DNA from: CAIKZJ01 sp964626015
Lineage (GTDB): Bacteria > Bacteroidota > Ignavibacteria > Tepidaquicellales > Tepidaquicellaceae
DNA: 64,000 bases
Assembly (NCBI GenBank): GCA_964626015.1
Contig: CAZVCC010000009.1
Location: forward strand, 9,909 to 73,908
Direction of reading: 5' to 3'
Positions within the stretch are counted from its first letter, which is position 1. Each line of letters starts with the position of its first letter. Of the stretch, positions 8,830 to 14,505 are shown one piece after another. A program made the translations under genes and the position numbers. The notes under the pieces were generated by a model. That model worked only from the letters and a program-made list of their open reading frames with translations. It had not been told where the DNA came from and made no database searches.

Positions 8830-8933
8830 TTTTCTGGTATAATATCTCTGTAAGACTAAACTTAAAGAAAGGAGTTTAAAAATGTATTCCCCTAAAATCC
8901 AGCCTGAACTGATTTCCCCGCTTTATCATGCGG
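8830..8933 (+). repeat. 104-bp direct repeat, copy 1 (promoter + RBS + gene start)
   Basis: Nearly identical to 9229-9332, offset 399 bp. It contains an extended -10 box (TGGTATAAT, hexamer at 8838-8843), a strong ribosome binding site (AAAGGAG, 8868-8874) and the first 17 codons of the RHH gene. The promoter and leader are identical in the two copies; the coding part differs only at scattered, mostly synonymous positions. This suggests recent duplication with purifying selection before decay. Confidence 0.8.
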
Positions 8934-8977
8934 AAACTACTGTAATTGACGGTTCTTTTTTATTCGCATTAAATTAA
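8882..8977 (+). pseudogene. Truncated duplicate of the RHH-like gene
   Basis: ATG at 8882 reads MYSPKIQPELISPLYHA, the same start as the gene at 9281 (MYSPKIQPELISPLYHAAKS). It then diverges into 14 unrelated residues and stops at 8977. It keeps an intact promoter and ribosome binding site, so a 31-residue peptide could still be made. The break after codon 17 marks where other DNA was inserted or rearranged. Confidence 0.7.
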
Positions 8978-8986
8978 TTTGCGTCT

Positions 8987-9061
8987 TTATAATAAGTTAA
9001 TAACGATTATAAATAAAATTACTATCATTATTACCATTAAATAGAATTTATTCTGCGCCAT
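8987..9061 (-). CDS. Possible 24-residue hydrophobic peptide
   Basis: ATG at 9061 encodes MAQNKFYLMVIMIVILFIIVINLL, a single membrane-spanning helix with a short polar N-terminus. Size and composition resemble type I toxins and small membrane stress peptides. It lies in the ~295-bp segment between the two promoter repeats and 12 nt downstream of another mini-ORF on the same strand. There is no clear ribosome binding site. It is too short to be secure. Confidence 0.3.
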   Translation of the reverse strand: MAQNKFYLMVIMIVILFIIVINLL

Positions 9062-9073
9062 AATATTATAAAA

Positions 9074-9175
9074 TTATTTTATTGTTTCAGAACTACGATA
9101 TATTACCTCTCTTCTTGACTCCTTCAATTGCATGTTCTCAATAGTCTCATTCATAAACCCTACCTCATTTATCAT
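9074..9175 (-). CDS. Possible 33-residue small protein
   Basis: ATG at 9175 reads MINEVGFMNETIENMQLKES and continues to a TAA at 9074. It is charged and helical, with no recognised domain. An internal ATG at residue 8 (MNETIENMQLKES) is another possible start. It precedes the 24-residue hydrophobic ORF on the same strand by 12 nt. The pair occupies the DNA that separates the two copies of the RHH promoter. Confidence 0.3.
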   Translation of the reverse strand: MINEVGFMNETIENMQLKESRREVIYRSSETIK

Positions 9176-9228
9176 AATATACTACAATCCCCCTGATTTT
9201 CGGAAAAATGTTGTCTTCCAGACAAACT

Positions 9229-9332
9229 TTTTCTGGTATAATATCTCTGTAAGACTAAACTTAAAGAAAGGAGTTTAAAAATGTACAGTCCCAAGATTCA
9301 ACCTGAACTGATTTCTCCGCTTTATCATGCGG
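9229..9332 (+). repeat. 104-bp direct repeat, copy 2; promoter of the ubiquitin-like cassette
   Basis: The functional copy. Extended -10 TGGTATAAT (hexamer 9237-9242), a ~35-nt leader, and ribosome binding site AAAGGAG 7 nt before the ATG at 9281. The -35 region is poor, which fits an extended -10 promoter. A Shine-Dalgarno sequence this strong is unusual next to the weak sites elsewhere in the window and supports a foreign origin for the cassette. Confidence 0.75.
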
Positions 9333-9493
9333 CTAAATCCAGAGGAATACCGATGACAAAACTGGTAAATTCAATTTTGTACGAACACCTGATTTCGATT
9401 GAGCAGGTTGAAGACCCGGAACCACCTGCTGAAAAAACGATTCTAATGGGATTCTACTCAACAGACGCGCCTGTTAACACGGAGGCGGGATGA
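9281..9493 (+). CDS. Small ribbon-helix-helix-like protein heading the Ub-like cassette
   Basis: 70 residues. The middle (AAKSRGIPMTKLVNSILYEHL) has the pattern of an RHH/CopG-type DNA-binding motif: a short basic strand followed by two helices. The C-terminal tail (EDPEPPAEKTILMGFYSTD) is acidic and proline-rich. As the first gene after the promoter it is a natural autoregulator, by inference. Its stop overlaps the next start by 4 nt (ATGA), so the two are coupled. A truncated duplicate lies at 8882-8977. Confidence 0.6.
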   Translation: MYSPKIQPELISPLYHAAKSRGIPMTKLVNSILYEHLISIEQVEDPEPPAEKTILMGFYSTDAPVNTEAG

Positions 9494-9780
9494 ATAAGTA
9501 TTATGTAACCATACCATACAGCTATCTGAGATACGGAAATTTATCCTGCTATGTTTATGCAGAAGATTCCGAAGAAGCTGAAGATCTGGCTTACGAGTGC
9601 GATAATCGGTATTCGGAAGACTTCAACGACGGCGACGACGACGGCGACACTGAATATGATTATTCAAACATGCGGATTGAAGTCGATGAAGAAGATGTAG
9701 CAGCACCAAATGGTCCTGTCACTCAACCAAATGATTTAGAAATCCCCTGTAGATTTATTGACGATTTGGTTCTGATATAA
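9490..9780 (+). CDS. Small acidic protein of the Ub-like cassette
   Basis: 96 residues, not recognised. The N-terminus (MNKYYVTIPYSYLRYGNLSC) looks like a beta hairpin followed by a helix (EDSEEAEDLAYEC). The middle is a strongly acidic DGDDDGDTEYD stretch. The ATG is overlapped by the stop of the RHH gene and preceded by GGAGG. The composition suggests an interaction partner or a substrate-like component, but no function can be assigned. Confidence 0.6.
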   Translation: MNKYYVTIPYSYLRYGNLSCYVYAEDSEEAEDLAYECDNRYSEDFNDGDDDGDTEYDYSNMRIEVDEEDVAAPNGPVTQPNDLEIPCRFIDDLVLI

Positions 9781-9856
9781 ATCTTAATCAGGCACCGTAA
9801 TTAGTTTATTAAACCAACATTAAAACCTAAAACCACAAAGAAAGGAACAAAGCATC

Positions 9857-10114
9857 ATGTCAGCATGGAGCACAAACCCAAACGAAAGCAATACCGAGCA
9901 GAGAACAACCGTCAATTGCGGCGGTAAGAATTACGACATCACAGGCTTGTCGGGACTTGGACTTGTTGAGAAGCTCAAGAGCGTCGCCCGCGAAAATGGT
10001 ATCTCAAAGTTCGATATCTACGACAGCACCAACAGAACACTGTCACCTTCGGATATCGAAGCAGGTATATTTTCAGGTGATTTGACACTCGTAAGATTCA
10101 ACGTAGCCGCGTAG
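9857..10114 (+). CDS. Ubiquitin-like beta-grasp protein
   Basis: 85 residues. After a ~15-residue polar tail the segment order is beta hairpin (RTTVNCGGKNYDI), helix (GLVEKLKSVARENGIS), strand (KFDIYDS), a SPSDIEAG turn and a final strand (GDLTLVRFNVAA). This is the layout of ubiquitin-like proteins in bacterial conjugation operons such as Bil/Bub and the PRTRC cassette. The chain ends in Ala-Ala, not Gly-Gly, and nothing follows it, so the JAMM peptidase is not needed to expose the end. Ribosome binding site AAGGAAC. The identification rests on predicted fold plus the E2, E1 and JAMM genes immediately downstream. Confidence 0.7.
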   Translation: MSAWSTNPNESNTEQRTTVNCGGKNYDITGLSGLGLVEKLKSVARENGISKFDIYDSTNRTLSPSDIEAGIFSGDLTLVRFNVAA

Positions 10115-10150
10115 CAACATAACTCCTTCCATACTATTAAAGAACATTTT

Positions 10151-10212
10151 ACCTGCTGTACTGGCAGGTGAACAAAACAACACGGGGGTGTCATCTTGCA
10201 TGCCACTCCCTT
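10151..10212 (+). terminator. Two hairpins between the Ub-like and E2-like genes (attenuator or processing site)
   Basis: Stem 1 pairs ACCTGC (10151-10156) with GCAGGT (10164-10169) and has no T-run after it. Stem 2 pairs GGGGTG (10185-10190) with CACTCC (10204-10209), allowing one G-U, and is followed by a weak CTTTGCCTT tract. They could lower read-through or stabilise the upstream message, giving more Ub-like protein than enzymes. Confidence 0.4.
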
Positions 10213-10243
10213 TGCCTTATAGAATCTTAAATACATTTATTAC

Positions 10244-11053
10244 ATGAACGAACCAATAACACATACACCTGCGCTCGATAAGGACTTTCTCAGGCGCATA
10301 GGTAATGAAAACACGGAACCAGATCCTGACTTGATGCCCGCTGTCGATTACATGAAGAATTACCTCACGAAAGAAATGAAGATGAAAGACCTTAATGAAA
10401 GACTTCTGAAAACACGTCAGGAGAAAGTAATCATAAAAGAAGTTCTACTGGAAAGTGAAATAGACCTGGTAAATTCGATTAAACAGCTTAAATCAGTGTT
10501 CAAAGAAGAGCTACGTCAGGCGATAGATAAAGTAAATGACCTCTATACTAACGAGTTGTTCAAACTTCAGGAGCTATACCGGGAAGCTCTGATAGGTGAT
10601 AAACTACTGGAGATAGTCAAGACAGTGTCTAAATCTGGATGGTATTTACTAATGAAAGACAAATCAGTTAACCTCTGTAAATTCTATCAACCGAGCTTTG
10701 AAGTTATAACCGGTTACTCTTCAAGCAAAGGCAGCATGAGAGAATATGAATCACCTATATGTTACCTGAAAGCCATTTACATTAACATACTTCATACTCA
10801 CGTCACATCAGGCACAGTTCGTCTTTCATCTGATAACCAACATCCAAACGCTGACAGGGATAATTTCGGGACGGCTTGTGTGGGAGACCTTGAAGGCAGA
10901 GAAATACCTCTTCACGACCCAGAGAAGCTACTTCTGCTGTTAAATGAGATATCTTTCACTTACGAGCGGATTCATCTTGATTCGTGCTATTTTACACCCG
11001 ATGACCCATATAAAATCAGAAAGGACCAGACATGGACTACCAAAGCCGGGTAA
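10244..11053 (+). CDS. E2-like ubiquitin-conjugating protein with N-terminal coiled coil
   Basis: 269 residues. Residues ~40-115 are charged and heptad-like (a coiled coil). The C-terminal ~150 residues carry the E2/UBC hallmark: HPN at 200-202 followed by FGTACVGDL, which puts Cys212 at the conjugating-cysteine position. A SCYFTPDDP segment near 247 resembles the S-FTH motif of PRTRC protein B. The protein would accept the Ub-like protein from the E1 and pass it to a target. It overlaps the E1-like gene by 22 nt. The coiled-coil fusion is not part of a minimal E2. Confidence in the E2 assignment is good from motif plus operon. Confidence 0.72.
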   Translation: MNEPITHTPALDKDFLRRIGNENTEPDPDLMPAVDYMKNYLTKEMKMKDLNERLLKTRQEKVIIKEVLLESEIDLVNSIKQLKSVFKEELRQAIDKVNDLYTNELFKLQELYREALIGDKLLEIVKTVSKSGWYLLMKDKSVNLCKFYQPSFEVITGYSSSKGSMREYESPICYLKAIYINILHTHVTSGTVRLSSDNQHPNADRDNFGTACVGDLEGREIPLHDPEKLLLLLNEISFTYERIHLDSCYFTPDDPYKIRKDQTWTTKAG

Positions 11054-11697
11054 CACTGTTTACCGATGAGATAAACGACAGACAAAAGTCACTGCTGGGA
11101 GACTATTCATGCTATACGGCAGTAGTCGCAGGACTTGGAGGTATCGGCAGCTGGGTAGCTGTAGATCTTGCACTAATGGGTCTTGGAACAATAATACTGT
11201 TTGATGACGATGTTATTGAAGCATCTAACCTCAACAGAACACTTTTCAAGCTGAACCAGATTGGCAGGCAAAAAACCGAAGCTGTGAAAGACCTGATAAT
11301 GGAGCGCAGAAAAGACGTAATAGTTCTAACGGTGAACGAAAGGTTTACATCTGAATTGTTTTCAAAGTACATGCAGGTTGAATACGTATTCGACTGTACC
11401 GATACTTCAAAACTAAAGGATGCAATTGCAGAGATAAGGTTAAACACAAAGCCTGAGACAATATTCCCTAAATATGCAAAGCTTGGTTATGACGGATACG
11501 AGGGCACAATATGCATGAATCAGTTTAACACAGGACAATGGGGCGAGGATTCTTCTTACACTATCACACCAAGTTTCTTTGGAACTCCGCAAATCATTTC
11601 AGCATTTGCAGTGATAGAACTTGTAATGAAACACAAGCCTGTATCAAAGACAGTGAACTTAAACGTTAAGCGAATAATTAACCTGCTTGAAACGTAA
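11032..11697 (+). CDS. E1-like ThiF/MoeB-family adenylating enzyme
   Basis: 221 residues: a minimal adenylation domain. Nucleotide-binding loop GLGGIGS at 34-40; DDDVIEASNLNR at 58-69 with the conserved Asp, Asn and Arg that bind ATP-Mg; Lys81 in GRQKTEA; DCTD at 121-124. This enzyme would activate the Ub-like C-terminus as an adenylate. There is no separate catalytic-cysteine or ubiquitin-fold domain; Cys161 (EGTICMNQ) is a possible thioester residue but unproven. It is far shorter than eukaryotic E1s and close to bacterial operon E1s. ATG at 11032 lies inside the end of the E2 gene. Confidence 0.88.
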   Translation: MDYQSRVTLFTDEINDRQKSLLGDYSCYTAVVAGLGGIGSWVAVDLALMGLGTIILFDDDVIEASNLNRTLFKLNQIGRQKTEAVKDLIMERRKDVIVLTVNERFTSELFSKYMQVEYVFDCTDTSKLKDAIAEIRLNTKPETIFPKYAKLGYDGYEGTICMNQFNTGQWGEDSSYTITPSFFGTPQIISAFAVIELVMKHKPVSKTVNLNVKRIINLLET

Positions 11698-11780
11698 GGC
11701 ACAATGAAGAACTAATCGACTCCAGCGGTTATAAAAGTATCTATAAACAAACAACATTCATCAACTCAATTAAAACCTAA

Positions 11781-12584
11781 ATGGAAGAGAAAACCAAAGC
11801 TATAAGTCTGACTGAAGTAAAACCGGACACAGAACCAACTGTCAAACCTAAAAAGCACCATTACAAGATTTCAAAGAAAGAAGAATGGTGCTCAGGCATT
11901 AAGGTACTGGAATCCGTGGATATAATCATACCCGTTAAACTTTTACATGTTTGTAATTACATAGCTAATAAAGTTAAAGGCGATGAGTTCTCGATACTGA
12001 CTAACATACTCGAAAAAGATGACAACACAATCACGTTATCAGACGAATATTACATACCAAAACAGAAAGTAGCCACTTCAAGCATTGACTACCTGCCCGA
12101 CCCAGAGGCAAGTCTGTTCAATACCGTAATACATCGACACCCAAATGGACTGAACAACTTCTCCGCTACGGATAAGAACTACATAAACCAGAACTTTCAG
12201 TTATCTCTGCTTTACACAAAAGAAGACGGTTTCGTAAACGGTATATACAACCTGAACCACAACGATTATCTGATCCAGTTGCCGGTAGAAGTATATATCG
12301 ATAACGGTATTGAAGACATTGACATTTCAAACATCGAGCAGGAACAATTCACATTAACCTTTAACCGACAGAACAAAAAGAAGCGCACACGGGATGATGA
12401 CCGGTGGTGTACAGATAAATCCGAGGAGTTTTTCCCCGAAGAGAAAATGGATTATGGTCTTATGAAGGATATATTGCTTGAGGATGTTAATACGCAGCTG
12501 CAGGATATTGACCAGAGAGTATCGGTAATAGAAGATACTATGATTTACGGCAGGTCACAAATGTACGGAGATACACCTTTTTAA
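11781..12584 (+). CDS. JAMM/MPN-type isopeptidase (deubiquitinase-like)
   Basis: 267 residues. A complete JAMM zinc site is visible: Glu69 (KGDEFS) upstream, then His118-x-His120, seven residues, Ser128, two residues, Asp131 (HRHPNGLNNFSATD). This is the HxH(x7)S(x2)D signature of metal-dependent deubiquitinases. It would remove the Ub-like protein from targets or mature it. A basic N-terminal tail and a low-complexity acidic C-terminus (residues ~180-240) flank the domain. It lies 83 nt after the E1 gene in the same operon, completing the Ub/E2/E1/JAMM set. Confidence 0.85.
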   Translation: MEEKTKAISLTEVKPDTEPTVKPKKHHYKISKKEEWCSGIKVLESVDIIIPVKLLHVCNYIANKVKGDEFSILTNILEKDDNTITLSDEYYIPKQKVATSSIDYLPDPEASLFNTVIHRHPNGLNNFSATDKNYINQNFQLSLLYTKEDGFVNGIYNLNHNDYLIQLPVEVYIDNGIEDIDISNIEQEQFTLTFNRQNKKKRTRDDDRWCTDKSEEFFPEEKMDYGLMKDILLEDVNTQLQDIDQRVSVIEDTMIYGRSQMYGDTPF

Positions 12585-12603
12585 AAATCTTAATATCAGG
12601 AAC

Positions 12604-12768
12604 ATGAAGGTACCAAAAGAAACAGCCGAGATGCTGATTGAACTGGGAATAGCAGTACTCAAGTCGCTTAGGGAATGGAATAACAAACAGAAAGAAACGT
12701 TAATTGAATCAGAAGAGAAAGGAGTTACTAATGTTGATAAACCCAAGGATATACAAAGAGATACTTAA
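12604..12768 (+). CDS. Small hypothetical protein (54 aa) at the end of the Ub-like cassette
   Basis: MKVPKETAEMLIELGIAVLK opens an amphipathic helix, followed by a polar tail rich in E, K and N. It begins 19 nt after the JAMM stop and reads in the same direction. Its 3' end overlaps a second mini-ORF in another frame. There is no recognised domain. Confidence 0.5.
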   Translation: MKVPKETAEMLIELGIAVLKSLREWNNKQKETLIESEEKGVTNVDKPKDIQRDT

Positions 12769-12829
12769 GATTGTAATAGTGGCGATAATTCAGAGATTAT
12801 TAGGGGGGTATAAACCACCGAAAATCTGA
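12731..12829 (+). CDS. Possible 32-residue mini-protein overlapping the 54-aa gene
   Basis: ATG at 12731 follows AAAGGAG by 7 nt, one of the best ribosome binding sites in the window. It encodes MLINPRIYKEILKIVIVAII plus a basic tail ending in YKPPKI: a short amphipathic or hydrophobic helix. The first 38 nt overlap the end of the 54-aa frame. The dedicated ribosome binding site is the main evidence that it is real. Confidence 0.45.
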   Translation: MLINPRIYKEILKIVIVAIIQRLLGGYKPPKI

Positions 12830-12958
12830 TAAAGACCGGAAGGTAATAAACCTCCCGATTGATTTCAGGGAATTAATATGAGAACTTAACGTGTTATATA
12901 ATTACAAGTAACACTTTAAATAGCCTACAAAAAACACTCCTAATAAATGAGGTAGATG

Positions 12959-12994
12959 AGGAGGGCTGACGGGGAAAACAGCTCTCCTATTTTT
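12959..12994 (+). terminator. Rho-independent terminator of the Ub-like cassette
   Basis: A 10-bp stem, AGGAGGGCTG (12959-12968) with CAGCTCTCCT (12979-12988) including one G-U, then TATTTTTAT. It follows the last mini-ORF by 129 nt and ends the plus-strand operon. The remainder of 12830-13180 holds no gene I can support. Confidence 0.75.
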
Positions 12995-13121
12995 ATGTCT
13001 TCACGGAAACGACTCATAAATTAACATTTCTTATTTTGTGTAAAATATTTGCACGGAATAAAGAATTCTTTGATTTTGAGCTATTTTAGCAACGAGTCCC
13101 CGGCTCCCCATGGCACTATTC

Positions 13122-13140
13122 TGAGTATTTTAAATACTCA
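13122..13140. promoter_or_regulatory. Palindrome upstream of the DUF2958 gene
   Basis: TGAGTATTT and AAATACTCA form perfect 9-bp arms around a single T, 40 nt before the ATG at 13181. This is the size and position of a dimeric repressor operator. It is not followed by a T-run, so a terminator is less likely. Confidence 0.4.
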
Positions 13141-13180
13141 ATTTTCACTAACTACTTTATAAATTTAACAGTTAACAAAA

Positions 13181-13495
13181 ATGAAGCTATTCACAAAAGC
13201 CATCGAAGCCAAAGCCCAAGCACAATATCATTTAGGCAATGATTTGGAAAAACAAGTAGTTGTGGCTAAGTTTTTTAATCCAACTTGTGCTGGTACGTGG
13301 TATCTCATAAACCAAGATCCTCGCGACAACGATTATCTTTGGGGTATCTGTCATATATTCGTTTGGGAAGTCGGAAGTTTTTCTAAATACAAGTTGGAAA
13401 ATTTTAAAGGAAGATTTGGATTAGGTATCGAAAGAGATTTGCACTTTGAGGAGGTAAACGCTAAAATTCTTTTTAATAATTTGGTTTCGAGCTAA
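13181..13495 (+). CDS. DUF2958 family protein
   Basis: 104 residues matching DUF2958 along its whole length: MKLFTKAIEAKAQAQYHLG, the block DLEKQVVVAKFFNPTCAGTW, NQDPRDNDYLWGICHIF, and the closing GLGIERDLHFEEVNAK. DUF2958 genes are typical cargo of plasmids and integrative elements. The molecular function is not established. It is single-gene, with a palindrome upstream, and faces the seven-gene minus-strand operon tail to tail. It supports the view that this region is mobile DNA. Confidence 0.85.
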   Translation: MKLFTKAIEAKAQAQYHLGNDLEKQVVVAKFFNPTCAGTWYLINQDPRDNDYLWGICHIFVWEVGSFSKYKLENFKGRFGLGIERDLHFEEVNAKILFNNLVSS

Positions 13496-13547
13496 TTTAT
13501 ATTTTGTGGCGGATAATTTATCTGCCACATGAAATAATTAAATAATA

Positions 13548-14474
13548 CTAGAATTTATATTTATTATAAAAATCATCAACATGTAATAATTTACCAGGAC
13601 AAACTTTTTCAGCTATAGTAATCCATTTTTTCTTTTCCGTCGTAACCAGAACAGCATTTTTAAATATATCCAAGTAAGACAAAAAGTCTAAATCATAAAT
13701 ATCATTTCTATGAGGAATTTGCCCACAAAAATCATTTCTATATTGTAGAAATACTTTTATATAAGTTTCCAATGATAAATTATATTGCGTAACAGCTTTT
13801 CTCATTAATTCATCAAATTTTTTCATAGTTTCATCTTTTAGTGCAGTAATGTAGGCCTCTTCAGTTATTAAGCCTGCTCTGACAGACAAACCGGTTATCA
13901 CACTACAATATGTTACATCCATTTTTAATATTTCTTTAAATCTTATTTTTGCTTTTTTGTTAAGTATTTTATCATTCTTTATATTTTCTTTTTTTCTTAT
14001 TTCTCTTTTTATTTTATTAATTTGTTCGCGGTCACTTTGAACGAATCTATCAATAAATATTTTTGATTCTTCTTTCTTCCAATTAACCACTACTCCAGTT
14101 TTTAAAGAATTTTTGTTTTTACCAATTTTTACCCCTTTTAATAGCTCAGCATGATTATTTGCACAAATCATTGTAGAAATAATTTGCCCCCAGTTAATTG
14201 GTTTTTTCTTCTGTGGATGATCTAAACCAAAAGATATAGAAAAAATATCATCAGGAGTATCGTTTATAGGCTTTGTGGTCAAATCAGCCAAATTTATCAT
14301 TGCGTTACGTCTTTTCTTGAAATCTTTTTCTTCATCAATCTTTAATATTTCTATTATGCTTATTGGTACAGAGCAAATATTCGCTTTGTCTTTTTTGACT
14401 TTATTAATGTCTATTTTCGTTTTATTAAAATGATAAAAACAATTTGTATCGAAGATGTAATTTATTTTTCCCAT
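13548..14474 (-). CDS. PIN-like nuclease, last gene of the seven-gene operon
   Basis: 308 residues. The N-terminus has the PIN opening strand YIFDTNCFYHF (first catalytic Asp) and a following acidic helix (PISIIEILKIDEE). The C-terminus supplies the remaining acids in NDIYDLDFLSYLD, then AVLVTTEKKKW. A long lysine-rich insert (residues ~110-190) makes it about twice the size of VapC toxins. PIN domains are metal-dependent ribonucleases. The gene starts 32 nt after the Res gene, so it belongs to the operon; there is no antitoxin-like partner next to it. It is probably an RNase effector or accessory nuclease, by inference. Confidence 0.65.
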   Translation of the reverse strand: MGKINYIFDTNCFYHFNKTKIDINKVKKDKANICSVPISIIEILKIDEEKDFKKRRNAMINLADLTTKPINDTPDDIFSISFGLDHPQKKKPINWGQIISTMICANNHAELLKGVKIGKNKNSLKTGVVVNWKKEESKIFIDRFVQSDREQINKIKREIRKKENIKNDKILNKKAKIRFKEILKMDVTYCSVITGLSVRAGLITEEAYITALKDETMKKFDELMRKAVTQYNLSLETYIKVFLQYRNDFCGQIPHRNDIYDLDFLSYLDIFKNAVLVTTEKKKWITIAEKVCPGKLLHVDDFYNKYKF

Positions 14475-14505
14475 GATGAATTTTATTTAAATTAATAATT
14501 ACAAT

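Noticed and set aside
9000..9228. CRISPR-like or riboswitch structure between the promoter repeats
   Set aside because: No regular repeat-spacer pattern and no recognisable aptamer; only the two mini-ORFs and AT-rich DNA.
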